Assembly (NCBI RefSeq): GCF_000733475.1
Contig: NZ_JPFK01000002.1
Span: 261,501 to 325,500, forward strand
Reading direction: 5' to 3'
Source of the DNA: Mangrovimonas yunxiaonensis
GTDB taxonomy: Bacteria > Bacteroidota > Bacteroidia > Flavobacteriales > Flavobacteriaceae
Length of the DNA stretch: 64,000 nucleotides
Under the pieces are notes generated by a model that searched no databases, was not told where the DNA came from, and worked only from the letters and a program-made list of their open reading frames with translations. Within the stretch, counting starts at the first letter, position 1, and the number at the start of each line of letters is the position of its first letter. The translations under genes and the position numbers were made by a program. Positions 27,269-35,786 of this stretch are shown in pieces.

Positions 27269-28978
27269 CTAAGCCGCTTTTTTACGCTTGCGCCATTGGT
27301 TAAAACCAAACCAAAGCCCCAATAACACTAAAAACGGAATTAAGTACGACACAGGCTTGCCGCTACCGCCTACCGTTGTAAACCAACGTTCCCAACGCGG
27401 TTTGCCATCGCCCCAACTCATCCAGATAAACACCGGTTTTCCTACCACATGGTCAAATGGCACAAAACCCCAAGACCTGGCGTCTAGCGAGTTATGACGG
27501 TTGTCACCCATTAGCCAATAATAATCTTTTTTAAAGGTGTAGTCCTTGGCAACGGCACCATCTATAAAAATTTGATTGCCCTTTACCTGTAGTGTGTGCC
27601 CTTCATAATCTGTTATAATGCGCTTATACAGTGGCAACGTTTCTAAATTTAAGGCAACCGTAGCACCCGCTTCTGGAATGTACAGTGGTCCAAAAAAGTC
27701 GTTGTTCCAATTGTAATTTGCATCGTGTGGAAAAACACTGTAATCTCGTTTCTTAGAGCTATTTTTCACTATAGAAACCACTTGAGGGTCTTGTTTCATT
27801 TTAGCTGCCAACTCCAATGTGGCATTAGCACTTATTTTATTAGAAACCGTTTGAAACTGTAGCTTCTCGTAGGCCTTTCTACTCATTTGGCCTACCAAAT
27901 GCACGGTAGAACTATCTTTATAAACCACATTTAAATGGGTGTTGTTGTTATCGAGATAGTCTTGCACCCTAGCATCATCCCAAACATTTGTTGGCAGCGA
28001 AAATACGTTGGTAAACTCGGTAATGCCATATTGGTTTAAAAAGGGCATGCTAATATCGGGCTTTGTTTCTACGGTGTGGAAAAACTGTAGTTTTGCCCGA
28101 TCTGGCAACACATTTTGTTTGCCATTAACATATACAAAGCCATCTTTAATTTGTAGAGAATCTCCCGGCAAGCCCACACAACGCTTTACGTAATTTGTTC
28201 GTTTGTCTACAGGCTTGTAATACGTTCTATCGGCTGGTTTATACATGTTGTACAACGTATCTACCGGCCAGTTAAACACAACAATATCGTTGTGCTTTAT
28301 TTTTTGAAACCCAGGAAGTCTTAAATACGGTAACTGAAAAGTGTTTTTCCAGGAGTTGCCTTTATCTCCTGCGTTATCGTCGTATAGGTACGACTTGCTT
28401 TTTAATCCCGGAATGGTATCGTGCACCATAGGCGCCGCTACTGTGGTCATGGGTACCCTAGCCCCATAATGGAATTTACTAACAAATAGAAAATCGCCTA
28501 CCAACAGGGATTTCTCTAATGACGATGTTGGAATGGTGTACGGTTGTATAAAATAGGTATGTACAATGGTTGCGGCCACAACAGCAAACAAGATAGAGCT
28601 TACCCAATCGCCAAAAGCTGTTCTTGGCTTTAGGCTTCGTTCTGCAATATAATCTACAGGAGCCACATAGTTTAAATAGTAATTGTAAAACCCTAAGCTT
28701 ACAATAGCCAACACGGTATCGGTTGCTGCATTTTTTCCGAAGCTTCGCGCAGTTTCTACCCAAATTACCGGAAACATTATAAGGTTAACAATAGGAAGAA
28801 AGAGTAAAACGGTCCAGTACCAAGGCCGGTTAATAATCTTCATTAAAACAACAGCGTTGTATACGGGAGCAAAAGCTTCCCAAGCCTGTCGTCCGGCTTC
28901 AATATATAATTTCCAAGTTCCTAGTCCGTGTAGGATTTGGATTATAATGATAAAAACTAACCATTGAGTCCAAGTCAT
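27269..28978 (-). CDS. lepB: Signal peptidase I, large Bacteroidota form
   Basis: A 569-residue inner membrane protease that removes Sec/Tat signal peptides on the periplasmic side. Three N-terminal membrane segments (about 5-23, 52-74, 84-104) precede the anchor at 125-145. The nucleophile Ser153 is in IPTSSLEKSLLVGD and the general base Lys265 in YVKRCVGLPGDS. The final conserved box MGDNRHNSLDARSWG is near 495. The insertion of about 200 residues between the Lys box and that final box makes it about twice the size of proteobacterial LepB. It is in the parA-dapB operon, 60 bp after dapB. Confidence 0.94.
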   Translation of the reverse strand: MTWTQWLVFIIIIQILHGLGTWKLYIEAGRQAWEAFAPVYNAVVLMKIINRPWYWTVLLFLPIVNLIMFPVIWVETARSFGKNAATDTVLAIVSLGFYNYYLNYVAPVDYIAERSLKPRTAFGDWVSSILFAVVAATIVHTYFIQPYTIPTSSLEKSLLVGDFLFVSKFHYGARVPMTTVAAPMVHDTIPGLKSKSYLYDDNAGDKGNSWKNTFQLPYLRLPGFQKIKHNDIVVFNWPVDTLYNMYKPADRTYYKPVDKRTNYVKRCVGLPGDSLQIKDGFVYVNGKQNVLPDRAKLQFFHTVETKPDISMPFLNQYGITEFTNVFSLPTNVWDDARVQDYLDNNNTHLNVVYKDSSTVHLVGQMSRKAYEKLQFQTVSNKISANATLELAAKMKQDPQVVSIVKNSSKKRDYSVFPHDANYNWNNDFFGPLYIPEAGATVALNLETLPLYKRIITDYEGHTLQVKGNQIFIDGAVAKDYTFKKDYYWLMGDNRHNSLDARSWGFVPFDHVVGKPVFIWMSWGDGKPRWERWFTTVGGSGKPVSYLIPFLVLLGLWFGFNQWRKRKKAA

Positions 28979-29038
28979 ATTATAAATGTTTCTTTTTTAG
29001 TCTTGTAATTGTTGTGCGTGTTACGCCATAAAATGGCA

Positions 29039-29740
29039 TTAACCAATATTTAACACATCTTTCATGCTAAACACGCCTGTTTTTCCCTGCAACCATTCTG
29101 CAGCTATAACGGCTCCCAAGGCAAAGCCTTCCCTGCTGTGGGCCGTGTGTGTGATGCTTATGGTATCGGTATCGCTTTTATAGTCTATACTGTGTGTTCC
29201 GGGGACGTTTTCAATACGTTTGGCTGTAATAGGGATTGTCCCTTTGCTTTTTGTTTCAAGGGTCCATTCGCTATATGCCGGGTGTTCGGAAATTATACCT
29301 TCGGCTAATGTAATGGCCGTTCCGCTTGGGGCATCGAGTTTTTGCGTATGGTGTATTTCTTCCATAGAAACGTTATAGTTTTTTAAATGGCCCATCATAC
29401 GCGCTAGGGTTTTATTCAGCTCGAAAAAAATGTTTACCCCTAGGCTAAAGTTTGAGGCATAAATAAACGCCCCGTCGGTTTCTTTACATAGCGCTACCGC
29501 CTTATCGTAATTGTGCAACCAGCCTGTTGTGCCCGATACCACCGGTACGTTATGCTTAAAGCAATTAACCACATTAAAAAAGGCTGCATTAGGCACACTA
29601 AAGTCTATGGCAACATCGGCTTTGGTAATGTCGTAGCCATCTTCATCCGATGTTTTTATGGTAATTTCATGACCTCGCTCGAGCGCTATTCGCTCTATCG
29701 TTTTCCCCATCTTCCCGTACCCCAATAGTGCGATTTTCAT
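29039..29740 (-). CDS. dapB: 4-hydroxy-tetrahydrodipicolinate reductase
   Basis: A 233-residue NAD(P)H-dependent enzyme of the lysine and diaminopimelate pathway, supplying the peptidoglycan cross-linking residue. The Rossmann motif LGYGKMGKTIE is at the N-terminus. The substrate site has SGTTGW, ASNFSLGVNIFFELN and EEIHHTQKLDAPSGTA with the catalytic His pair and Lys. The C-terminus has HTAHSREGFALGAVIAAEWL. It is shorter than E. coli DapB, as usual in this phylum. It lies 3 bp after the DUF5683 gene. Confidence 0.96.
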   Translation of the reverse strand: MKIALLGYGKMGKTIERIALERGHEITIKTSDEDGYDITKADVAIDFSVPNAAFFNVVNCFKHNVPVVSGTTGWLHNYDKAVALCKETDGAFIYASNFSLGVNIFFELNKTLARMMGHLKNYNVSMEEIHHTQKLDAPSGTAITLAEGIISEHPAYSEWTLETKSKGTIPITAKRIENVPGTHSIDYKSDTDTISITHTAHSREGFALGAVIAAEWLQGKTGVFSMKDVLNIG

Positions 29741-29743
29741 ATT

Positions 29744-30340
29744 TTAAAATTTAAAGTTTAATGTAAGGCCCAAATCGCCTGTATTATCAAATTCGTTAAG
29801 TTTATAGTGTGGGCGCAAGGATAGGTTATCGTCTACATTGTACTGCAATAAGTGGGCATCTACATTGGCATCAATAATGTTAAGGGCATAAATTCCTAAG
29901 GTGACCAAAAGTGAGATTTCTTTATTTCTTCGCAGTGTTTTTTGGGCTTCACGCAAGCCGTCATCGGTTACTACATTATAAAACTCGTCGTCTTGAAAGC
30001 CTGCCAAACGTCTTTTATAAGCATCGCGATAACGTTTATATTCGTTGTGGTTATCAATATAAAAATACATGCCTATGCCCAAACCAGCATATACAATGGG
30101 GATTTTCCAATATTTTTTATTGTAAGCTTGCCCCAACCCTGGTAAAACTGCCGAGTAAAAAGCCGCTCTTGCCGGTGCCAAAGGGTCTATAGGCTTTTTG
30201 TCTACGGCCGCTGTTTCTACAACCAACTCTTCGGTTGGCGTTAGTTTACCATTGTCTTCCTTGTTTTCATCTGTTTGTGCAAATGCAAACCCCGAAAAGG
30301 CAATGAGCAAAAAAAGGGTGATTGTAAATTTACTTGGCAC
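29744..30340 (-). CDS. DUF5683 secreted/membrane protein
   Basis: A 198-residue protein with a Sec signal peptide (to FAFAQ, about 22 residues), an acidic stretch, then the DUF5683 core SAVLPGLGQAYNKKYWKIP and hydrophobic segments (about 88-105 and 140-160). The function is unknown. The family is regularly found between parB and dapB in Flavobacteria. The start overlaps the parB stop by 11 bp, indicating coupled translation. Confidence 0.88.
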   Translation of the reverse strand: MPSKFTITLFLLIAFSGFAFAQTDENKEDNGKLTPTEELVVETAAVDKKPIDPLAPARAAFYSAVLPGLGQAYNKKYWKIPIVYAGLGIGMYFYIDNHNEYKRYRDAYKRRLAGFQDDEFYNVVTDDGLREAQKTLRRNKEISLLVTLGIYALNIIDANVDAHLLQYNVDDNLSLRPHYKLNEFDNTGDLGLTLNFKF

Positions 30341-31241
30341 TTTTAACGAGTTTGATAATGCGGTTAAAGTCTTCTTCTGAATGAAATGGAATGGTTATGT
30401 TCCCTTTCCCTTTATTGTTTACTTTAACGTTAATTTTATGCCCAAAGTATTCTGAAAACTCTTTGGCGCCTTTTTTAATAAATTTAGGCAGGTCTTCCTC
30501 TTGGCGCTTGGCGCTTGCTTTTGGAGCATGGCCACCGTTTTGGAAGGCTCTCACCAAAGCTTCGGTATCGCGAACAGACAGCTTTTTAGAGATGATCTGC
30601 TCATAAATATCCAATTGTTGGTTTTGGTCTTCTATATTGATAATTGCACGGCCGTGCCCCATAGATATAAACCCATCTCGCATACCCGTTTGAATAATTG
30701 GATCGAGTTTTAACAACCTTAAATAATTGGCAATTGTAGAGCGTTTTTTTCCAACACGCTCACTCATTTGCTCTTGGGTTAGGTTTATCTCGTCTATTAA
30801 ACGTTGGTAAGACAACGCAATTTCTATAGGGTCTAAATCTTGGCGCTGGATGTTTTCTACCAAGGCCATTTCTAACGATTCTTGGTCGTTAGCAATACGT
30901 ATGTAGGCAGGAATGGTTTCTAAACCTATAAGTTTAGAAGCTCTAAAACGCCTTTCTCCAGAAACTAACTGGTATTTATTAAAGTCTAATTTTCTAACGG
31001 TAATGGGCTGTATAACGCCTAGCTCCTTAATAGAAGACGCCAGTTCCCGTAAGGTTTCTTCGTTGAAGTTTGTTCGTGGCTGAAATGGATTGATTTCAAT
31101 AGCCTCAATATCCAAATCAACAATGTTGCCTATTACCTTATCGGCATTCTTATCCTGAACCGAGCTTATATCGTTGGTTGGATCTTTTAACAGTGCCGAC
31201 AACCCTCTTCCTAAAGCCTGTTTCTTTGTCGCCTTCGCCAT
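30330..31241 (-). CDS. parB: Chromosome partitioning protein ParB
   Basis: A 303-residue ParB/Spo0J-family CTPase and DNA-binding protein. The first residues (LGRGLSALL) are the typical opening. The N-terminal CTP-binding domain has NPFQPR and GERRFRASK, followed by the ENIQRQDLDPIE motif. A helix-turn-helix (about 150-190, LTQEQMSERVGKKRSTIANYLRLLKL) and a Lys-rich C-terminal dimerisation domain follow. It binds parS sites and loads SMC. I searched by eye for a parS-like palindrome nearby and found none. It is 5 bp after parA. Confidence 0.96.
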   Translation of the reverse strand: MAKATKKQALGRGLSALLKDPTNDISSVQDKNADKVIGNIVDLDIEAIEINPFQPRTNFNEETLRELASSIKELGVIQPITVRKLDFNKYQLVSGERRFRASKLIGLETIPAYIRIANDQESLEMALVENIQRQDLDPIEIALSYQRLIDEINLTQEQMSERVGKKRSTIANYLRLLKLDPIIQTGMRDGFISMGHGRAIINIEDQNQQLDIYEQIISKKLSVRDTEALVRAFQNGGHAPKASAKRQEEDLPKFIKKGAKEFSEYFGHKINVKVNNKGKGNITIPFHSEEDFNRIIKLVKSAK

Positions 31242-31246
31242 AAATT

Positions 31247-32011
31247 TTAGGAGTTTTTATTTATAATCTCTTTTGCCAAGCTTAAATAATTACTAGCCCC
31301 TTTACTGGCGGCATCGTAATTAATAATGCTCTCGCCATAACTTGGGGCTTCACTTAGCCTAACATTTCGTTGTATAATGGTTTGAAAAACCATGTCGTTA
31401 AAATGCTTTTGCACCTCTTCTACCACTTGGTTTGATAGTCGTAAACGCGAATCGTACATGGTTAATAACATGCCTTCTATATCCAGCTTGTCGTTATGTA
31501 TTTTTTGCACGCTTTTTATGGTGTTTAACAGTTTCCCGAGACCTTCTAAAGCAAAATATTCGCATTGTATAGGAATGATTACCGAGTCTGATGCTGTTAA
31601 AGCATTTAAGGTTAATAGCCCTAACGACGGGGCACAGTCTATCAATATGAAATCGTAATCGTCCTTAACCTCTTGCAAGGCTTTTTTAAGCATGTATTCC
31701 CGTTGGTCCTTATCTACCAACTCAATTTCTATGGCCACTAAATCTATGTGTGCCGGTATCACATCAAGGTTAGGCGAATCTGTTTTTACTATGGCCTCCT
31801 TGGCTGTATTGGTATGCTCCAGCAGTTGGTAGGTTCCCAATGCGACTTCCTCTACATCAATTCCTAAACCCGATGTGGCATTGGCCTGCGGATCGGCATC
31901 AATAAGCAATACTTTTTTTTCTAATACCCCTAACGAAGCTGCAAGGTTAACTGAGGTGGTTGTCTTTCCTACACCACCTTTTTGGTTGGCAATGGCAATA
32001 ATTTTACCCAT
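31247..32011 (-). CDS. parA: Chromosome partitioning ATPase ParA (Soj-like)
   Basis: A 254-residue Walker-type ATPase. The deviant Walker A motif is NQKGGVGKTTTSVNLA at 9-24, Walker A' is LIDADPQANATSG, and Walker B is ILIDCAPSLG. No N-terminal DNA-binding domain is present, so this is the short chromosomal type. With ParB it positions origins. It is first in a seven-gene operon (parA, parB, DUF5683, dapB, lepB, wbqC, DUF6122). An inverted repeat lies just upstream at 32034-32055. Confidence 0.97.
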   Translation of the reverse strand: MGKIIAIANQKGGVGKTTTSVNLAASLGVLEKKVLLIDADPQANATSGLGIDVEEVALGTYQLLEHTNTAKEAIVKTDSPNLDVIPAHIDLVAIEIELVDKDQREYMLKKALQEVKDDYDFILIDCAPSLGLLTLNALTASDSVIIPIQCEYFALEGLGKLLNTIKSVQKIHNDKLDIEGMLLTMYDSRLRLSNQVVEEVQKHFNDMVFQTIIQRNVRLSEAPSYGESIINYDAASKGASNYLSLAKEIINKNS

Positions 32012-32033
32012 TAAATGATTTGGTTTTTTCTCC

Positions 32034-32055
32034 CGTAAAAATACAATTATTTACG
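32034..32055. promoter_or_regulatory. Inverted repeat CGTAAA-N10-TTTACG upstream of parA
   Basis: The two perfect 6-bp arms are 23 to 44 bp from the parA ATG. They overlap the expected promoter, so they could be an operator. There is no direct evidence of a regulator. Confidence 0.35.
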
Positions 32056-32176
32056 ACTTTATAAAATGGAAATTGTTAACAGTTGTAAAGAGCCAAGCAA
32101 AAACACCCATTGCCCAACAAAGCTCCCTATAAAAGTTAATCTTCAGGCTGAGGTTTATCCCTATCGATATAGTACC

Positions 32177-32184
32177 TATATTTG
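32177..32184 (+). promoter_or_regulatory. guaD -7 box (TATATTTG)
   Basis: An exact TAnnTTTG match lies 30 bp before the TTG start codon of guaD, in the divergent region with parA. Confidence 0.55.
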
Positions 32185-32214
32185 TTAAAAACATTCACTT
32201 AAAACGTATCTGCA

Positions 32215-32691
32215 TTGACACCAAACGATAAAATTTTCATGATACGCGCCATTCGCTTGGCCGAAGAAGGTATGAACAAAAATGCCGGTGGGCCATTTGG
32301 CTGTGTGGTTGTTAAAGACGGTAAAATTATTGCCGAAGGCCACAATTGTGTTACCTCGACAAACGACCCAACCGCCCACGCCGAAGTAGTTGCCATTAGA
32401 AAAGCCTGCGAAGTTTTAGGCACCTTTCAATTAAACGACTGCACCATATACACTTCCTGCGAACCTTGCCCCATGTGCTTGGGCGCTATTTATTGGGCCA
32501 GACCCCAAAAAGTATATTATGCCTGTAATAAAAACGATGCTGCCAATATAGATTTTGACGACCAATTTATTTACGAAGAAATGGACAAACCCTTAACCGT
32601 AAGGCGCATTCCTTTTGAACAAATTTTGCAGCAAGAAGGGGTGGACGTTTTTAACAAATGGGCCAAAAAAACAGACAAAACGGCCTACTAA
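32215..32691 (+). CDS. guaD: Guanine deaminase (cytidine deaminase fold)
   Basis: A 158-residue zinc-dependent nucleobase deaminase that converts guanine to xanthine. His55 and Glu57 (TAHAEVVAIRKA) and Cys85/Cys88 (TSCEPCPMCLGAIYWARP) form the zinc and proton-shuttle site. Overall sequence strongly resembles B. subtilis GuaD, including the FDDQFIYEEMDKP segment and a C-terminal Tyr, which in the Bacillus enzyme reaches the partner's active site. The start is TTG at 32215: a stop codon at 32200-32202 limits the frame and there is no ATG before it, while ATG 32239 would remove part of the first helix. It is monocistronic, with its own promoter. Confidence 0.9.
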   Translation: MTPNDKIFMIRAIRLAEEGMNKNAGGPFGCVVVKDGKIIAEGHNCVTSTNDPTAHAEVVAIRKACEVLGTFQLNDCTIYTSCEPCPMCLGAIYWARPQKVYYACNKNDAANIDFDDQFIYEEMDKPLTVRRIPFEQILQQEGVDVFNKWAKKTDKTAY

Positions 32692-32752
32692 AAACCATCT
32701 AAACGGGTGCCTAACCTTGGACGCCGTTTTTTAATTTGGTATCTTACCCCCT

Positions 32753-33736
32753 ATGAAAAAACTGCATTTACTTTTACCCTTGTTGTTGTTAAGCGGGCTA
32801 GCACACCAGGCGCAAACCTATATTCTAGATGCTGCTACAAAAGAGGCCGTTCCCTATGCAACGGTTTCCTTTGGCAACGGGCAAGGTGTTTTTGCCGATG
32901 AAGACGGTATGTTTCTTTTCACCAAAAAAATGTATGCCGATGTCGATTCGCTTTTTATTACATCGTTGGGATATAAAAACCTAAACATAGCCACGACCAA
33001 ACTAGCCGACACCCTGCTTATGACCCAAGAAATAGACCAGCTAGACGAAGTGGTAATTTATTCGGTAAAGCATAAGACCTATGAGGTTGAAACCCTAAAA
33101 CCCTATTTAGACGACGATTACTACAAGTGCTGGCTTCCTACCATAGAGTCGGAAATTGCCGTATTTTTCCCTAATAGTAACAAGGGCGTAAAACAACTTA
33201 ACCAAGTACATTTTCCTATTGCTTTAGAGTCGCAGGATTGGGATAAGAGAAAACGAAAAAATGCCGAAAAAAAACCTTTTTCAACTTTATTTAAGGTTAA
33301 TTTCTATAATAACAACAACGGTGCTCCCGGCGAACCATTACTTTACGAAAATGTGGTGTTTAGGGTTACCGAAAAAGACGGCGACCAATACGACCTAGAT
33401 GTTTCTGGCCACGATATTTTTATTCCCAAGACAGGTATTTTTATTTCCATTCAAGTGCTTGGCTATACCAACGAGAACGGCAAACTGTTGCCCAACAAAA
33501 AGTATAAAGAAATAAAAGGGCGTCAAGGCCTGGTAAAAATTCCAACCAATTTTAGGCCACTATTGCCGTTTACCGATGAGATTGCATCACACAGAACGTA
33601 TACCAAAAGGGTTTTTCTCCACAACAACGCATGGGTGCAATTTAATCGTGCAAGTGCCCCTAATTCCAGCTTGATACGGCAAGGTGTAAAAAATTATGGT
33701 ATGGGTATAAGCTTTAAACTGTTTGAAGATGAGTAA
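32753..33736 (+). CDS. Secreted carboxypeptidase-like regulatory-domain protein
   Basis: A 327-residue protein with a Sec signal peptide (about 20 residues, ending AHQAQ). It has an N-terminal carboxypeptidase-regulatory-like beta sandwich (about 21-95, with AVPYATVSFGNGQGVFADEDGMF). The following LDEVVIYS resembles the region after such domains in TonB-linked receptors, but no plug or barrel follows. The rest (about 100-327) is uncharacterised and mixed. The role is unknown; it is probably periplasmic or an outer membrane partner. Its stop overlaps the DoxX-like gene by 8 bp. Confidence 0.82.
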   Translation: MKKLHLLLPLLLLSGLAHQAQTYILDAATKEAVPYATVSFGNGQGVFADEDGMFLFTKKMYADVDSLFITSLGYKNLNIATTKLADTLLMTQEIDQLDEVVIYSVKHKTYEVETLKPYLDDDYYKCWLPTIESEIAVFFPNSNKGVKQLNQVHFPIALESQDWDKRKRKNAEKKPFSTLFKVNFYNNNNGAPGEPLLYENVVFRVTEKDGDQYDLDVSGHDIFIPKTGIFISIQVLGYTNENGKLLPNKKYKEIKGRQGLVKIPTNFRPLLPFTDEIASHRTYTKRVFLHNNAWVQFNRASAPNSSLIRQGVKNYGMGISFKLFEDE

Positions 33737-34085
33737 TCCTTGGCACTTTTACCTCATGGCTATGCTGTACCTTTTGGCCGGGGCAATGCATTTTGTAAAA
33801 CCAAAGGTTTACATGCGAATTATGCCCAGATATTTACCAAACCACAGGAGTTTGGTTTATTTAAGCGGTGCTATTGAACTTCTTTTAGGCAGTTTACTCT
33901 TTTTTAGCACAACGAGAAACCTTGCCATTTACGGCCTTGTGGCCATGCTTACTGTTTTTCTTCTGGTTCATTTTTATATGCTTTCCAGTAAAAAGGCAGG
34001 GGCTGGCTTTCCTAAATGGCTGTTGATTTTAAGGATTCCTATACAATTTCTTCTAATGTATTGGGCGCTTTGGTATCTTATTTAA
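33729..34085 (+). CDS. DoxX-like small membrane protein
   Basis: 118 residues from ATG 33729 (an in-frame TTG at 33723 is an alternative) with four transmembrane segments (about 5-22, 44-62, 67-86, 98-116), matching DoxX/DUF4870-sized membrane proteins. It contains PRYLPNHRSLVYLSGAIELLLG, a DoxX-like feature. The function is unknown; family members are linked to redox or quinone processes. It overlaps the upstream gene by 8 bp and is convergent with the DNA glycosylase gene by 8 bp. Confidence 0.8.
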   Translation: MSNPWHFYLMAMLYLLAGAMHFVKPKVYMRIMPRYLPNHRSLVYLSGAIELLLGSLLFFSTTRNLAIYGLVAMLTVFLLVHFYMLSSKKAGAGFPKWLLILRIPIQFLLMYWALWYLI

Positions 34086-34740
34086 AAAACGGCCTGTATT
34101 GCATGACCCTAAAATCTAAGGTATTAAAATTGGCATGCCGTTGCTTTAATTGCTTGTAAAGTGCCATGCTGCCAACAGCTCTGTTAGCACTCCCAGAAGG
34201 CGCTGTTAACGAAACCGTTTGTATTACCCTAGAGCTGTTAGGTAATAAAAATTGGTATATTCTTGGGACTTGGTTGCAAACCTCTTCAAGTTTTACGCCG
34301 TAAGGTTTTATGTGTTTTCTGAAAAAATATTCCGGGCCATTTTTGCTGTTGCCTCCCATAAACAACAGGGTCTCTACAGTAGGGTGTTGTTTTAGAATGC
34401 CCAACATGTTTCGCAGTTTTACATGCTGCATGCCTAAATCCGATGCATCTATTTTAGTGCGCTCGGCTTTTTCAACTATATCGCAAATTCCTATCTTATT
34501 CCTTTCTAGAAAACGCTTTCTTTCTTGTATGGCTGCTGCTGTATTTTCGAACTTTAATTCTAATTCAAAAATTTCATTTAAAATCTTCCACAGCTGTCCA
34601 TCGCGACTACCATAACAAAAATTAACGTCGTCTGGTTTTAAATTACCGGTTGTAAATCGCGGAGGTGGCAAGGTACCTACAATTAACTTCAATGCGTCTT
34701 TTGGTATAAATGGTTGGTACGGATGCTGGTGTATAAACAC
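34078..34740 (-). CDS. Uracil-DNA glycosylase-superfamily protein
   Basis: A 220-residue protein with the superfamily's motif 1-like GTLPPPRF near residue 23 and motif 2-like LTAPSGSANRA near 183, plus VETLLFMGGNS before the last helix. Such enzymes excise damaged or mismatched bases. The catalytic residue of family 1 (DPYH) is absent, so it would fall with the MUG/HDG-like or divergent members. Specificity is unknown. It is divergent from the ribosomal protein Thx gene, 64 bp away. Confidence 0.8.
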   Translation of the reverse strand: MFIHQHPYQPFIPKDALKLIVGTLPPPRFTTGNLKPDDVNFCYGSRDGQLWKILNEIFELELKFENTAAAIQERKRFLERNKIGICDIVEKAERTKIDASDLGMQHVKLRNMLGILKQHPTVETLLFMGGNSKNGPEYFFRKHIKPYGVKLEEVCNQVPRIYQFLLPNSSRVIQTVSLTAPSGSANRAVGSMALYKQLKQRHANFNTLDFRVMQYRPFFK

Positions 34741-34804
34741 GGTTTACTTTTTTTGAATTTACTTTTTGTTTTTGTATTTTATAGGAAACTAGAAATTTTC
34801 AACT

Positions 34805-34933
34805 ATGGGAAAAGGCGATAAAAAAACCAAACGCGGCAAAATACACCGAGGCACTTACGGTGTAAGGCGCCCACGAATAAAGAAAAAACCTCGTCCGGAA
34901 AATAAAATTGACGTTAATAAAAAAGCGACATAA
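34805..34933 (+). CDS. 30S ribosomal protein Thx (bTHX), 42 residues
   Basis: A very short gene easily missed. It translates from ATG 34805 to TAA 34931-34933 as a 42-residue, very basic protein. Its first half ([19 protein letters not shown], then [10 protein letters not shown]) matches the small Thx protein of the 30S head, originally seen in Thermus. A Bacteroidota-type acidic/Asn extension ([13 protein letters not shown]) ends it. It stabilises 16S rRNA helices at the head of the subunit. The stop directly abuts the yaaA stop of the convergent gene. Confidence 0.88.
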   Translation: MGKGDKKTKRGKIHRGTYGVRRPRIKKKPRPENKIDVNKKAT

Positions 34934-35692
34934 CTAGCGCGTAAACACGAGTTCTTTTTCACTGGACAAGGCTTCGCTATAGGCATACCCTTCGTGGCTA
35001 AACCCTTTTAAATCGTCTATGGTTTCGGCATTTTTATCAATTACATAGCGTGCCATATAACCTCTAGCCTGCTTGGCATAGGTCATAATGGTTTTGTATT
35101 TCCCGTTTTTTAAATCTTTAAAATTAGCTGTAATCACGGGCACTTTTAGCGCTTTGGCGTCTATGGCTTTAAAGTATTCGTTGCTTGCCAAGTTTAAAAA
35201 CACCTCATCGTCTTTTAGTTCGCTATTTAAACTTTGAGTGATTTTCTTTTTCCAAAACTCGTATAGGTTTTTGTTCTTTCCTACGGGAAACTTAGTCCCC
35301 ATTTCTAGGCGGTAAGGCTGCATGAGATCCAAGGGTTTTAAAACGCCGTAAAGCCCCGAAATGATGCGTACCGTCTGTTGAAGTTTTTCCAGTTTGTCCT
35401 CGGTAACTGTATAGGCATCCAAACCTCTGTAAACATCGCCATTAAAAGCATAAACCGCGGGTCTGGCATTGGCTTGGGTAAACGGTAAGTGCCATTCTTG
35501 GTTGCGTTCGTAGTTTAGTTCGGCCAAATTATCTGAAATTCCCATGAGGTTTTTTAGGCTTCGCGGAGATTTCTTTTTAAGCAACTTATTTAAGCGTTCG
35601 GCTTCTTTTAGAAAACACGAATCGGTATGGGTTTTTGTTGGTATTTTAGTTTCAAAATCCAAAGATTTTGCTGGAGACAATACAAGCTTCAT
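34934..35692 (-). CDS. yaaA: YaaA-family (DUF328) peroxide stress protein
   Basis: A 252-residue cytosolic protein of the YaaA type, with the conserved opening LVLSPAKSLDFE, the RSLKNLMGISDNLAELNY block, AVYAFNGDVYRGL, ISGLYGVLKPLDLMQPYRLEMG and LASNEYF. E. coli YaaA lowers free iron after peroxide stress, and the fold binds DNA in vitro. Its 3' end touches the Thx gene. Upstream is the glycosyltransferase operon, separated by 94 bp with no clear terminator. Confidence 0.94.
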   Translation of the reverse strand: MKLVLSPAKSLDFETKIPTKTHTDSCFLKEAERLNKLLKKKSPRSLKNLMGISDNLAELNYERNQEWHLPFTQANARPAVYAFNGDVYRGLDAYTVTEDKLEKLQQTVRIISGLYGVLKPLDLMQPYRLEMGTKFPVGKNKNLYEFWKKKITQSLNSELKDDEVFLNLASNEYFKAIDAKALKVPVITANFKDLKNGKYKTIMTYAKQARGYMARYVIDKNAETIDDLKGFSHEGYAYSEALSSEKELVFTR

Positions 35693-35786
35693 AAACGTAT
35701 TTTTTTATGTTAGGGTAAAATTACAACGCCTATTGTGCTTTATCAAACAATTTGGCCATATTCTAGCTATGGCTGTATAAGTTTTA

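Noticed and set aside
30330-32011. parS site near parAB
   Set aside because: By eye I found no TGTTTCACGTGAAACA-like palindrome. CACGTG words in rpoB and rpoC are within coding sequence and lack the flanks.
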